A stretch of DNA of 64,000 nt from Sulfurovum sp. (GTDB lineage: Bacteria; Campylobacterota; Campylobacteria; Campylobacterales; Sulfurovaceae), in the NCBI GenBank assembly GCA_027081115.1, contig JALWLD010000054.1:1-64000 (forward strand). The letters are read 5' to 3'. This document shows, in pieces, positions 34,701 through 44,577 of the stretch. Numbering within the stretch: position 1 is the first letter of the stretch; each line of letters starts with the position of its first letter. The position numbers were made by a program, and so were the translations under genes. The notes under the pieces were generated by a model. The model searched no databases and was not told where the DNA came from. It was given only the letters and a program-made list of their open reading frames with translations.

Positions 34701-34712
34701 GAGTATGGTTTG

Positions 34713-35486
34713 ATGAAAAATAAAATTATAATTTCTTTGCTTTTAATTATCATGCTGAGTTTACCCGTCTCTGCAGTGGAGATCACAAGTTCGGAAGATG
34801 CTGTTAATATTGCAGGCAAGCAGAGAATGTATACACAACGTATATTAAAAGATTATGCCATGATAGGCATGGGAAATACTTTTGGTAAACCTGGAGAAGA
34901 TCTTAAAAAAATTTCAAATGATTTTCAGGACCATTTGGAGTCTTTAGCAACTTATAGCAAGAGTGATGAGATTAAAAAAAGTATAGAAAAAGTGAAAATA
35001 CTTTGGCTTCCTATTCATAAAACACTTGCTGAAGCACCAAGTAAAGAAAAGGTTGCAAAACTTCAGATAGATCTTGATGCACTTTTGAAGGCGTCAGATG
35101 AGACAACAAAACTTTTTGCCAAAGCATCCGGAAAAGCATCTGGAGAAATTGTCAATAAGGCTGGTCGGCAGAGAATGCTTTCACAAAGAATGGCCAGTCT
35201 ATATATGTTGAAAGTTTGGGAAGTTGATGACCCTCAGTTCAAAACAAAACTTGATGAGGCGATGAAGCTTTTTAAAACTTCAATGGAGGAATTGGAAAGA
35301 TCAGATTTGACAACAGAAGAGATCAAAGTCCTTTTGGTAAAAGTGAGAAGATCGTTTATGTTCTTTGAAATGATGAGCAGATCAAATTCCAAATTTGTTC
35401 CAACGTTGATCTACAAGAAATCGAATGACATTCTTGCCAATATGAATAGTGTAACACAAAAATATGTTGCTTTTGAAAGTAAATAA
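34713..35486 (+). CDS. secreted PilJ-N-like sensor protein 2
   Basis: 257 residues from ATG at 34713 (a TTG one codon earlier is possible); AGGAG is 9 nt away. Signal peptide, then the same two-repeat layout: IAGKQRMYTQRILKDYAM near 34 and KAGRQRMLSQRMASLYML near 150. It closely resembles protein 1 over its whole length, including the C-terminal FVPTLIYKKSND, so it is a tandem duplicate. It lies 12 bp after protein 1 in the same operon. Confidence 0.8.
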   Translation: MKNKIIISLLLIIMLSLPVSAVEITSSEDAVNIAGKQRMYTQRILKDYAMIGMGNTFGKPGEDLKKISNDFQDHLESLATYSKSDEIKKSIEKVKILWLPIHKTLAEAPSKEKVAKLQIDLDALLKASDETTKLFAKASGKASGEIVNKAGRQRMLSQRMASLYMLKVWEVDDPQFKTKLDEAMKLFKTSMEELERSDLTTEEIKVLLVKVRRSFMFFEMMSRSNSKFVPTLIYKKSNDILANMNSVTQKYVAFESK

Positions 35487-35499
35487 AGGAAAATTAGAA

Positions 35500-36315
35500 A
35501 TGAAAAGAAAAATACTGAAAAATATAGGTTTAACGGCAGTAGCAATATTTGTATTGTCTGGACTAAGTATGGCACAAGAGGCAAAGGCACCGTCTGAAGA
35601 TATAAAAGTAATAGCAGATACAGTAAGGTTGATCGATATAGCAGGTAAACAAAGAATGCTTTCTCAGCGTATTGCGAAAGATTACCTTTATGCAGGGGAA
35701 AAAATTGCACCGGCCAAAGCAAATAAACAACTCAAAGAGTCATTAGAAGAACTACTTAGTGGCCAACAAATACTTGTCAAATCTATTAATGATCCGGACA
35801 TTACAAATCTTCTTGCATTTGTTGAAATGTCAAGTGAGGATTTTGAAGCAACTGCAAAAGAACCTTTTACTATAGATAATGCGCAACTTGTTATAGATTT
35901 AAGTGAATCTATGCTTGAAGGTAGTCAATATGTTGTTGACTCACTGAAAAAGACAGTGAAAATTAAAGAGTCTAAAATTGTAGGTCAGGCAGGTAAACAG
36001 AGAATGCTTGCCCAGCGTATTGCCAAATATTATATCGCTTATCATGCAGGGATAAAAGATAAGAATACTATTGATCAGATGAAAGCAGCAGTAGCAGAAT
36101 TTACGGAGTCACATGCCGCACTGATGGCAAACTCGGCAAATACACCGGAGATCAACAAAAAGCTTAACGAAATCGACAGACTCTGGAAAATTGTATATAA
36201 GTTTTATCTAAATATTGAAAAAGGCGGGTTACCTCTGATCGTCTTCAATACGACAGATGATATTACGAAAAAGATGAATAAAATTACAGAGCTTTATGTG
36301 AAGCTATATAAATAA
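35500..36315 (+). CDS. secreted PilJ-N-like sensor protein 3
   Basis: 271 residues from ATG at 35500 (AAAGGA upstream; an earlier TTG lies inside the preceding gene). Signal peptide to about residue 25, then two P-box-like motifs: IAGKQRMLSQRIAKDYLYAG near 46 and QAGKQRMLAQRIAKYYIAYH near 163. More divergent from 1 and 2 than they are from each other, but the same architecture. It lies 13 bp downstream of protein 2. Confidence 0.8.
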   Translation: MKRKILKNIGLTAVAIFVLSGLSMAQEAKAPSEDIKVIADTVRLIDIAGKQRMLSQRIAKDYLYAGEKIAPAKANKQLKESLEELLSGQQILVKSINDPDITNLLAFVEMSSEDFEATAKEPFTIDNAQLVIDLSESMLEGSQYVVDSLKKTVKIKESKIVGQAGKQRMLAQRIAKYYIAYHAGIKDKNTIDQMKAAVAEFTESHAALMANSANTPEINKKLNEIDRLWKIVYKFYLNIEKGGLPLIVFNTTDDITKKMNKITELYVKLYK

Positions 36316-36324
36316 GGGGAAACC

Positions 36325-37083
36325 ATGAAAACGTTATTTCGTGTTTCTTTTTTGTTGCTTGGCATAGTGATTTTTGCGGAAGCTGCAACAAGAGGAGACG
36401 TAAAGGTCATAGAAGCTTCTGAGAATATTAGATATTTAAGTCAAAAGATAGTGAAAGATTATCTTTTTCTATATAAAAATCCAGAACAGAGAGATGTCAA
36501 GAACAGACTGAAAAAAGAGTTAAATATGTTGAGCAGTGACTTAAGAGTAATTGCAACAACAACCAAAGATTCAGATACCAAAGATATGTTGGAGTTTCTT
36601 GCTTACAGTAAAGATCAAATTGAAGAGATATTCAATGAAAAACCGGATGAAGAAAAAGCAGCACTGATGCTTGACTACAGTGAAACACTTCTTGAAGGTG
36701 CAGATTCCATTGCACGTGCTCATAAGTATGATTTTTCAAATGAAGAAAAAATGCTCATGGCAACAAAAAAAATAGAGTATCTTCTTGAAAGAGTGACCAA
36801 ATATTATATGGCACTAAATACGGGATTTGATAATACAACAAATAAAGAACAGCTCAATAAAGCCATGATTCAAATTGAAGAAAACCTTCTGAAATTATCC
36901 ATATATAATTATCCAAAGGAAATAAAGAGTATACAGCAGGAACTTGATACTTCATGGACACCGACACGTAAGTTCTTTAATCAATCCAATACTTTGTTTA
37001 TACCAAAACTCATGTTGATATCTGTCTCAAATTTAGAAAACATAGTATCCCAGTTGACACTGTATCACAGTAAAAACCAATAA
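36325..37083 (+). CDS. degenerate PilJ-N-like protein 4
   Basis: 252 residues, signal peptide (RVSFLLLGIVIFAEA). The helical pattern matches the previous three, but the GKQRM core is lost: the first repeat reads ENIRYLSQKIVKDYLFLY near 35, the second KKIEYLLERVTKYYMAL near 155. It may have a changed ligand, bind no ligand, or act as adaptor between the receptors and the kinase. Spacing of 9 bp before and 12 bp after keeps it within the operon. Confidence 0.7.
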   Translation: MKTLFRVSFLLLGIVIFAEAATRGDVKVIEASENIRYLSQKIVKDYLFLYKNPEQRDVKNRLKKELNMLSSDLRVIATTTKDSDTKDMLEFLAYSKDQIEEIFNEKPDEEKAALMLDYSETLLEGADSIARAHKYDFSNEEKMLMATKKIEYLLERVTKYYMALNTGFDNTTNKEQLNKAMIQIEENLLKLSIYNYPKEIKSIQQELDTSWTPTRKFFNQSNTLFIPKLMLISVSNLENIVSQLTLYHSKNQ

Positions 37084-37095
37084 TAAGGAAATAGA

Positions 37096-40000
37096 ATGAA
37101 AATCATCAATAACAAAAGTATCTTCAACTTCCTTATTTTGATTGTAATGATCGCATTTGCTGGTGCATCATATTATACATATGAATCTTATATCAAATAT
37201 GAAAAAACTTTAGATGGAAGTAAAAATCTCCAATTTGTCGAACAGTTGGACAGTGTATTGGATGCAATAGCAAAAGAGAGGCTTTCGAGTGCTATTTATA
37301 TGACAAATGAAGGAAAGAATGGTTTTAACGATGTTAAAGATACAAGAAATAATGTTGATCTGAAAATATCTGATATGTACCAGTATATAGATAAAAATAA
37401 AGTTTTTTCAATATATAAAAAACGTTTTGATTCCGCCAAAGAGAATTTGAAGTATGTACGCACAAGGGTTGATACTTTGAGTGAAGACTATGAAAGTATA
37501 CTATTCGAAGTGTATCATAATAAGATATTTAACTCTTTGCTAGGAGCTATGAAAATTGTTGCATCTTCAGATGCTTCTCCTGCAATGAAAAGTTATTTAC
37601 ATACATATAGTACCTTCAGTAAGTTGAAGGAAAATATACAGTTGGAAAATTCAGGTATTATTTTTATTTTGCGTGCATCAAGAAAAATGAGTAATAAAGA
37701 CTTGATATCGTGGGATAATATTCTATTGTATGATACACTACCGGAATTTGTATTATTGAAGAATAAAGCGATCGTATCTAAACTTAGTGGATTACTGACA
37801 CCGGAGCAGTATAGTAAAATAGGGTTAAAAGAGCGTGCCAAAATATTATATGGTGCACAGACGGGAAACTATGATATTACTCCTGATGAATGGATGGCAC
37901 AGGTTGAACAAAAGATGGAATATGTTGCTTTATCACAGGGTATTCTTTCTTTATCGGCTAAGAATTATGTGAAAGAGAATATTAATACAAGTAAAGCAGA
38001 ACTGATACAGTATGCTAGTGGTACAGCGCTTACCTTTTTACTACTTTTGATACTTCTTGTTATTTATAATAATATCAATAAAGATAAGCAGCTTTTTGAA
38101 GATACACTTAGAGATATTGAAACCGTACTTAACATAGACCAGCAAAAAGAGTTAAAGATACTGATTGATAATAGAGAGATCAATAAAATATATAAATTCC
38201 TGACAGAAACCATCAGAGAAGCTAATCAGGCTAAAGACCTTTTTCTTGCAAATATGTCACATGAAATACGTACTCCGCTAAATGGAATTGTAGGGTTTAC
38301 ACAACTGCTCAAATCGACAGATGTGGATGCTGAGCAGAAAGAATTCATTAATGTGATAGAGCATAGTTCTGATAACCTGCTTGTTATTGTAAATGATATC
38401 TTGGATCTTTCCAAGATAAAAGCAGACAAGATCGAATTGGAAAACATTTCATTTAATGCAGTTGAAAAATTTGAGTCAGCCATAGAATCGTATGGGGCAC
38501 GGGCTGCAGAAAAAGATATTGACCTTACTGTCTATATTGACCCAAAAATGCCAAATATGCTTAGAGGTGATCCTACTAAAATTTCTCAGATTTTAATTAA
38601 CTTGGTAAGTAATGCCATAAAGTTTACTGATTTAGGAGGTAGCATAGATGTACGGATTGAAAAGCTTACCGAAGATGATAAAAATATAGAACTTAAGTTT
38701 TCTGTAAAAGATACAGGTATAGGAATTACCCATGAACAAAAAAAGAAAATATTCGATGCTTTTTCTCAAGCAGATGTAAGTACAAGCCGTAAATTTGGTG
38801 GTACAGGATTGGGATTGTCTATTTCCGCAAAGTTGGTTCAATTTATGGGGGGAAAACTTGATATTGAGAGTATCGAGGGTGAAGGTTCAACTTTCTACTT
38901 TACATTGAATTTAGATAAATCTGAAGAAGTTGCAGAAAAAGATATACCAAATATGAATGGATTTGATGTTGCGTTACTTGTACCAAATGATAATGTAAAG
39001 GAACAAGTAAATCCAAACTTGGAAGAGTATGTTGAATATACAGGAGCTACTTTCAGTATAAACAGTGTAGAAGAGATTCTTGAAAGAAAATCTTCTGACT
39101 TGCCGGATATTATATTTATTGATCATAGATATTTTGGTAGAGAAGGTGAGATAGAAAAATATCTTGACCTTGATACAAAATATATATTACTCACTACGAG
39201 TGATAAAAAAGACAAATTAGATGAGATTGAATATAAGATTGATAAAATTGTCTATAAACCTCTTAATTTGACCAAAACTTTAAAGTCACTTGATGTTGTA
39301 CATGAAGAGACAAAAGAGGTGAAAGAAGTACTTGTCACCAATAGTATAATTTTTGGAAACTTGAATGTATTGGTTGCTGAAGACAATGCTATCAATCAAA
39401 AGCTTATTAAGAGTGTATTGAACGGATTTGGCATAGAGGTTACATTAGCCAATAATGGAAAGGAAGCCTTAAATCATCGTATAAACCATGAATATGATAT
39501 GATATTCATGGATATACAAATGCCTGTTATGGGGGGAATTGAAGCGACTGAAAAGATTTTAGAATATGAAGAAAAACATAGAAAACATCATATTCCAATT
39601 GTTGCGTTAACAGCTAATGCTCTACAGGGGGACAGGGAAAAATACCTTAATGCAGGTCTGGACAATTACCTCTCCAAACCGATAGAATTAGACAAGTTGA
39701 GAACCTTACTTCTAGAGTATTTTTCAGATAGAATACTCAAAGACAATGTCGAAGTTTCAACTCAAGAAAATATACATAGTATGGAAGAAATTAATGAGAC
39801 AGCTGTTATAGAGAATAATGAAATGATTAAATTTGACATATTGCTTTATAGAGAAAATTCACTGACTACACATATTTATGTAACAATACTGAACAATCTT
39901 GGATATGATGTAGATGTTGCTACTAGTATGGATAATTTTATGAATAAGCTGGAAAATAAATATTATCATTATATATTATTTGATGCAACTCATTTTATGA

Positions 40001-40149
40001 AAATACAGTGTTTAATGGTTGATCTTATTCTTAATAGAAACGCGGTACCGTTGATGTTTATATCTGATAAAGAAGAAAGTAATGCATGTTGTCAAACGTT
40101 AAGTATCAATGCAACAGCTGATGAAATAAAAAGGAAACTGGATCAGTAG
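37096..40149 (+). CDS. NIT-domain hybrid histidine kinase with several receiver domains
   Basis: 1017 residues. Membrane helix 1 (about 10-28), a periplasmic NIT-type sensor (about 40-290) with [15 protein letters not shown], and membrane helix 2 (about 303-325). HisKA follows with His389 ([11 protein letters not shown]), then HATPase with [11 protein letters not shown] and GGTGLGLS. Next is a receiver-like domain without a canonical acceptor motif (about 615-735), a true receiver with Asp806 ([13 protein letters not shown]), and a C-terminal degenerate receiver (about 920-1017). It closes the PilJ-like operon and is its presumed signal output. NIT and PilJ/NarX folds both bind nitrate/nitrite in known cases. 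The 3' end overlaps truA by 7 bp. Confidence 0.87.
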   Translation: MKIINNKSIFNFLILIVMIAFAGASYYTYESYIKYEKTLDGSKNLQFVEQLDSVLDAIAKERLSSAIYMTNEGKNGFNDVKDTRNNVDLKISDMYQYIDKNKVFSIYKKRFDSAKENLKYVRTRVDTLSEDYESILFEVYHNKIFNSLLGAMKIVASSDASPAMKSYLHTYSTFSKLKENIQLENSGIIFILRASRKMSNKDLISWDNILLYDTLPEFVLLKNKAIVSKLSGLLTPEQYSKIGLKERAKILYGAQTGNYDITPDEWMAQVEQKMEYVALSQGILSLSAKNYVKENINTSKAELIQYASGTALTFLLLLILLVIYNNINKDKQLFEDTLRDIETVLNIDQQKELKILIDNREINKIYKFLTETIREANQAKDLFLANMSHEIRTPLNGIVGFTQLLKSTDVDAEQKEFINVIEHSSDNLLVIVNDILDLSKIKADKIELENISFNAVEKFESAIESYGARAAEKDIDLTVYIDPKMPNMLRGDPTKISQILINLVSNAIKFTDLGGSIDVRIEKLTEDDKNIELKFSVKDTGIGITHEQKKKIFDAFSQADVSTSRKFGGTGLGLSISAKLVQFMGGKLDIESIEGEGSTFYFTLNLDKSEEVAEKDIPNMNGFDVALLVPNDNVKEQVNPNLEEYVEYTGATFSINSVEEILERKSSDLPDIIFIDHRYFGREGEIEKYLDLDTKYILLTTSDKKDKLDEIEYKIDKIVYKPLNLTKTLKSLDVVHEETKEVKEVLVTNSIIFGNLNVLVAEDNAINQKLIKSVLNGFGIEVTLANNGKEALNHRINHEYDMIFMDIQMPVMGGIEATEKILEYEEKHRKHHIPIVALTANALQGDREKYLNAGLDNYLSKPIELDKLRTLLLEYFSDRILKDNVEVSTQENIHSMEEINETAVIENNEMIKFDILLYRENSLTTHIYVTILNNLGYDVDVATSMDNFMNKLENKYYHYILFDATHFMKIQCLMVDLILNRNAVPLMFISDKEESNACCQTLSINATADEIKRKLDQ

Positions 40150-40865
40150 AAAATTTTAGCCAGATAGAGACCTTCTGGTGGTGCAAGTCTGCTGGTATGT
40201 TTTATTTTGCAGTTCAACTGTTCCTTGAGGTCTGAGAATGTTATCTCCTGTGTGGTGCAACGCATTGCTGCATCAACCATCATTCTGACCTGTGAACGCA
40301 GAAAACCGTTTGCATGAAAATAGATGTAGTGGTAATTTCCCCGCTGCAGGTAAGCTGTTCTGTAAACCTCTCTGATGGTCGTATGGGTCACTGTTCCGGT
40401 TTTATGAAAGTAGGCGAAATCATGTTGCCCCTCAAATGCATGGAGAGCTTCTTTGAGAAGATCAGTATCGAAAGGCGCATAGTATGATACATATTTTTTT
40501 TCAAAGACTGAAACGTTAGATGTCTTGAACACATAACGGTAAACTCTTTTTTGTGCAGAGAACCTTGCATGGAAATTGAGGGGAACCTGTGTAATATGTT
40601 TGAATTTAACCTCTTTGAGTTTTCTGTTCAGTGTCATTTTCAATTTATCAAGATCTTTCCAAAACTCCGGAAGATCAAAGTGTATTACCTGACCTGTTGC
40701 ATGTACGCCTGCATCGGTTCTTCCACTGGCAACAATGTCTGAATCTATATGTAAAGAATGCAGTGCCTCTTCAATGGCATGTTGTATGGTTTGTGTAGTA
40801 CTTTTTTGTTTTTGAAAACCCAAAAATGCACTGCCATCATAGGCGATAACTGCTTTTACCCGCAT
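40143..40865 (-). CDS. truA: tRNA pseudouridine(38-40) synthase
   Basis: 240 residues. The catalytic motif [17 protein letters not shown] (catalytic Asp) is near residue 45-60, and the [14 protein letters not shown] segment appears as [13 protein letters not shown] near 195. It isomerises U38-U40 in tRNA anticodon arms. Last gene of the minus-strand operon from glmU, 14 bp after the LptF/G-type gene. Confidence 0.95.
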   Translation of the reverse strand: MRVKAVIAYDGSAFLGFQKQKSTTQTIQHAIEEALHSLHIDSDIVASGRTDAGVHATGQVIHFDLPEFWKDLDKLKMTLNRKLKEVKFKHITQVPLNFHARFSAQKRVYRYVFKTSNVSVFEKKYVSYYAPFDTDLLKEALHAFEGQHDFAYFHKTGTVTHTTIREVYRTAYLQRGNYHYIYFHANGFLRSQVRMMVDAAMRCTTQEITFSDLKEQLNCKIKHTSRLAPPEGLYLAKIFY

Positions 40866-40879
40866 ACTATATCCTGCAT

Positions 40880-41899
40880 TTAGAAGTACCTTGCGACCCG
40901 TTTATGAAAGAGTACTCTTCCTAATACAGAACTTAGGAATACAGAGAGCCCAAAGAAGTAAAAATTGCCCCACTTTTGTAGAGTGGATGCGATGACATAG
41001 AAGAAAAGTACGGCAAGAAAGATAATCAAAAAGGTACGGTTCTCCTGATAACGGGGATTGATCATAGTAAAGGCAGCAACCAGATAGACTGAGAGTAGTG
41101 GTATCAAGGAGACAAACATATAGAAGAGTAATCGGTGAAGTTTTCGTTCACTTGTTTTTGCTTCCGACCAGAACTCTATAATATCTTCAAAATGGAAATC
41201 TTTTTTTCTGCTTTTGTCATATACTTCAAGGGTTTTATATTTTGCCTGTTTGAGTTTAACATCACTGTAGGTATAGCCATATCCATCTTCGAGTAACAAA
41301 GAGGTAGCTTTGCCTTTTTTGTTGAGTTTACCTCTTTGGGCAGCAAAGAATTGCTCATTGTCTTTATTTGTACGGTTATAGATGACTATGTTATGAAAGT
41401 CTTTATCGACTTTATCTTTGACATAGATGTAGTACTCTCCAAATTTCTGACCCAGTTTTCCGGGTATGATATTGAGTTTGGCTTCAGCCTTTTTTTCTTG
41501 TTTGAAAGAGCTGTAGAACTGTTTGCTCAGAGGCATTCCTAAAAATGAGATATTTAGAAGGAGCAAAGAGAAAAGAAAGCCAAGCAGACGCAAGCCTTTG
41601 AGTACCTCTTTGGCTTTAAGACCTAAGGCATAAATGGCAATGAGCTCATTGTCTGTAGAGAGGCGTATAAGTACCGTGGCAAGGGCAGCTACAAAAGAGA
41701 TGGGAAGTGTGTAGAAAACAATGTCTGGGACAGAGTACAAGTAGAGTAGTAAGAGTTCAGAAAAAGTAATCTGTATCTTTGCCGTGAGTACAGAGATCTT
41801 AACCAGATAGACCAGTGAAATGATGAGAAAAAAAGGAAGAAATATCGTCAAAAATGATTTTGTAAAATTTGATGATATATAAGCCCTTACGTTAACCAT
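40880..41899 (-). CDS. LptF/LptG-family permease
   Basis: 339 residues from the ATG at 41899, where GGAG is correctly spaced; a longer frame to 41950 lies inside the preceding gene. YjgP/YjgQ layout: membrane helices near 15-40, 52-75 and 95-115, a periplasmic jellyroll (about 120-250), then three more helices. It is part of the lipopolysaccharide export ABC transporter with LptB, which is not in this window. It overlaps the prepilin peptidase gene by 8 bp. Confidence 0.85.
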   Translation of the reverse strand: MVNVRAYISSNFTKSFLTIFLPFFLIISLVYLVKISVLTAKIQITFSELLLLYLYSVPDIVFYTLPISFVAALATVLIRLSTDNELIAIYALGLKAKEVLKGLRLLGFLFSLLLLNISFLGMPLSKQFYSSFKQEKKAEAKLNIIPGKLGQKFGEYYIYVKDKVDKDFHNIVIYNRTNKDNEQFFAAQRGKLNKKGKATSLLLEDGYGYTYSDVKLKQAKYKTLEVYDKSRKKDFHFEDIIEFWSEAKTSERKLHRLLFYMFVSLIPLLSVYLVAAFTMINPRYQENRTFLIIFLAVLFFYVIASTLQKWGNFYFFGLSVFLSSVLGRVLFHKRVARYF

Positions 41900-42629
41900 A
41901 AATAATCGTCTCCAAAAGTTTTGCTGACTCCATGTCATACAGGTATACAATAAATGTGGCCAGTGCTAAAAAAGGTACAAAAGGTACACCAGTTTTACGG
42001 TTGATGAGTGAAGGTATCATGGCAAGCAGTGCGGAAAGAAAGAGGGCTACAAAAAAGTTTGGAAATCCAAGCAGTGCTCCCATGGTTCCTGCGACGATTA
42101 CATCAGCTCCACCCATAGCTTGCTTTCGTGCCAGTAAAGAGGAGAGCAGACCTATAAGGTAGAGACCACCAGCGGCAATGGCTGCATACATAGCAGCATG
42201 AAGGAAATCGGGTTGTATAAGTGCAAAGATGAGTGCGGCAAAGTTTACATTGTCAGGGACTGCCATATATTTGAAGTCTATCATGACCAGTGCAAAAAGT
42301 GCAGCAAAAGAGGCTGCAACAAAAGGCAGATACCAGACCAATCCCAATTTGAAGTAAATTGCTACAAAAATAATACCGGTAACAAATTCAACCATAGGGT
42401 ATTGTTTGGCAATAGGTGCTTTACAAAAAGCACATTTTCCTTTTAAAAAGAGCCAGGAGAAAATAGGAATATTGTGATACCACTTCAGTGAAGTAGCGCA
42501 ACTTTGGCATTTTGAGGAGGGAAATACTATGCTTTCTCCTTTGGGTATGCGGTAGATGACCACATTTAAAAAAGAGCCTATCATAGCCCCAAAGATGAAA
42601 ACAATCAGTGTTATAGCTATATTTTCCAT
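41892..42629 (-). CDS. type IV prepilin peptidase (A24)
   Basis: 245 residues, polytopic. The N-terminal cytoplasmic loop has the two zinc-type Cys pairs (CQSCATSLKWYHNIPIFSW, then CAFCKAP), and the catalytic Asp pair lies in MIDFKYMAVPD and MGGADVIVAG. It cleaves and N-methylates type IV pilin-like prepilins. Start abuts the uppS stop. No pilin genes are in this window. Confidence 0.93.
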   Translation of the reverse strand: MENIAITLIVFIFGAMIGSFLNVVIYRIPKGESIVFPSSKCQSCATSLKWYHNIPIFSWLFLKGKCAFCKAPIAKQYPMVEFVTGIIFVAIYFKLGLVWYLPFVAASFAALFALVMIDFKYMAVPDNVNFAALIFALIQPDFLHAAMYAAIAAGGLYLIGLLSSLLARKQAMGGADVIVAGTMGALLGFPNFFVALFLSALLAMIPSLINRKTGVPFVPFLALATFIVYLYDMESAKLLETIIYG

Positions 42630-43319
42630 TTAAGATAATCCTCCAAATCGTCTTGTTCGTTGTTCAAAATCACTAATGATCTCGTCAAGTTCACTGTTGG
42701 TAAAGTCTGGCCAGAGTGTTTCAGTGAAGTAGAGCTCTGCATATGACATCTGCCATAAAAGATAGTTTGAAACCCGTTCTTCACCTGAGGTACGAATGAG
42801 TAGATCAACATCTGAATATGGGGTTTGCAGTGCAGAGGAGATATCGGACTCTTCCAATACCGTTTTACCCTCTGCTATGAGTCTGTTTACTGCATCAGTG
42901 ATCTCGGCACGACCCCCATAGTTCAGTGCCAAAATATGTATGAGATCCTTGTTGTGTTTTGTAGCCTCTTCTGTCAGGAGAATACGCTTTTGCAGTTTAG
43001 TTGAAAAGGCGTTCATATTGCCAATGGCTTTGAATTGTACATTGTTTTTCTGGTATGTCTCCAATTCATCTTTCAAGTAGCGATCAAGAAGCTTCATCAA
43101 AAACTCTACTTCAAGTTTTGGTCGTTTCCAGTTTTCAGTACTGAATGCATAAAATGTTACGGTCTCAATGCTGGGATGTTTGGCACAGTAGGTAGTGACA
43201 TCACGTATGATCTCAGCACCTTTCTCATGTCCTTTGGTACGGTTTAAGCCACGTCGATTGGCCCACCTCCCGTTACCATCCATGATTATGGCGAGATTTT
43301 TCAGGGGCTGTTTAATCAT
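42630..43319 (-). CDS. uppS: isoprenyl transferase (undecaprenyl diphosphate synthase)
   Basis: 229 residues. Signature IIMDGNGRWANRRGLNRTKGHEKGA at residues 10-34 with the catalytic Asp, the FYAFSTENWKRP segment near 77-88, and the C-terminal DLLIRTSGEERVSNYLLWQMSYAELYF. It adds isoprene units to make the C55 carrier for peptidoglycan and LPS. It overlaps coaBC by 8 bp. Confidence 0.96.
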   Translation of the reverse strand: MIKQPLKNLAIIMDGNGRWANRRGLNRTKGHEKGAEIIRDVTTYCAKHPSIETVTFYAFSTENWKRPKLEVEFLMKLLDRYLKDELETYQKNNVQFKAIGNMNAFSTKLQKRILLTEEATKHNKDLIHILALNYGGRAEITDAVNRLIAEGKTVLEESDISSALQTPYSDVDLLIRTSGEERVSNYLLWQMSYAELYFTETLWPDFTNSELDEIISDFEQRTRRFGGLS

Positions 43320-44577
43320 TGGCCAGTCTCTGAGCCTGTGAGAGTATAGCTTCTGAAAGAGAGAGTTTGTCTGCTTTCCCTAAAGGAATGATTTCACCTG
43401 CCGTGATAAAACTTATCTCGTTTTCCTGAGTACCAAAACTGTTACTATCTTGAAGGAGGTTATAGCACACAGCATCGACCTGTTTCTTGTCAAGTAGTTC
43501 TTTTGCAGCGTTTAGTCCATTTTGGGCATCCATTTCTGCTTTAAAGGCAATGGTTTTTATATCGATTTTATCGATATTGGAGAGTATATCTGTAGTTTGT
43601 TTGAGTTCGATCTTCCAACACTCTTCAATCATAGACTTTTTTAATTTTCCTTCTTGAGGGAATGCCGGAGTAAAGTCTGCGACAGCTGCTACCATAAAGA
43701 GAAAAGGCTCTTTTTGGATCAGATGTCTGTCTGAAGCATTCATAGAAGGTTTAGACATTTTACCTTTTTTGGAGACACGTACGGCATCTTTGGTATACTC
43801 CAACATCTCTTCAGCATTTTCTACATCAATGGTATAGATACTTTCAGGTAAACCTTCATTGCCTACGGTGGTAAGGTAACAAACATCGGCACCTCTAAGA
43901 TAGAGTGCCAGACATAGAGCTGAGGCCATTTTTCCTGAAGAGAAGTTGGAGATATAGCGTACTTCATCGATCTTCTCGCGTGTACCACCACCTGTGACCA
44001 CAATACGTCTATCTTCCCAAAATGTCTCTTTGAGTAGTTCTTTTGCAGTAGCAAAAAAGATCTCGGAAGGTTCAGCCAATGCGCCGGAGCCTACATCACC
44101 ACACGCCAGAAGTTTTTCTTGAGGTTCAATGATCACGTAATCATTAACTCCCAGCATTTTGAGGGAACCCACGGTGTAATGGTTTTTTAACATTTGAGTA
44201 TTGGCAGCAGGTGCGATGAGCATCGTGCCAGAAAATGCAAGTGCAGTTTGTGTGAGGATGTTGTCGGCAATACCTTTGGAGAGTTTATTGATAGTATTGG
44301 CAGAGCAGGGTGCTACGATGAAAACATCACACTTTTTTCCTATCTCAATATGGTTAAGGTCTGAAGACCAGCTTTCTGTCTCTTCTGTAAGGACAGGGCT
44401 TCGTGTCAGCGCCTCAAAGGTGAGTGCAGAGACAAAGCGTTGGGCACTTGGTGTCATTACGACGTGTACCTGAGCACCTGCTTTGACAAAGAGTCTTGCC
44501 AGATCACAAGCCTTATAGGCTGAAATACTGCCTGTCACACCAAGAAGTATGGATTTTCCGTTTAAGTTTACTTGCAT
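43312..44577 (-). CDS. coaBC: bifunctional phosphopantothenoylcysteine decarboxylase/synthase
   Basis: 421 residues. The N-terminal flavoprotein CoaC half has LGVTGSISAYKACDLARL, the catalytic His in LNHIEIGK and PAANTQM. The CoaB half has VTGGGTREKIDEVRYISNFSSGKMA and a CxxC-free C-terminal Rossmann region. It performs two steps of coenzyme A synthesis. It lies directly after glmU with no gap. Confidence 0.95.
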   Translation of the reverse strand: MQVNLNGKSILLGVTGSISAYKACDLARLFVKAGAQVHVVMTPSAQRFVSALTFEALTRSPVLTEETESWSSDLNHIEIGKKCDVFIVAPCSANTINKLSKGIADNILTQTALAFSGTMLIAPAANTQMLKNHYTVGSLKMLGVNDYVIIEPQEKLLACGDVGSGALAEPSEIFFATAKELLKETFWEDRRIVVTGGGTREKIDEVRYISNFSSGKMASALCLALYLRGADVCYLTTVGNEGLPESIYTIDVENAEEMLEYTKDAVRVSKKGKMSKPSMNASDRHLIQKEPFLFMVAAVADFTPAFPQEGKLKKSMIEECWKIELKQTTDILSNIDKIDIKTIAFKAEMDAQNGLNAAKELLDKKQVDAVCYNLLQDSNSFGTQENEISFITAGEIIPLGKADKLSLSEAILSQAQRLAND

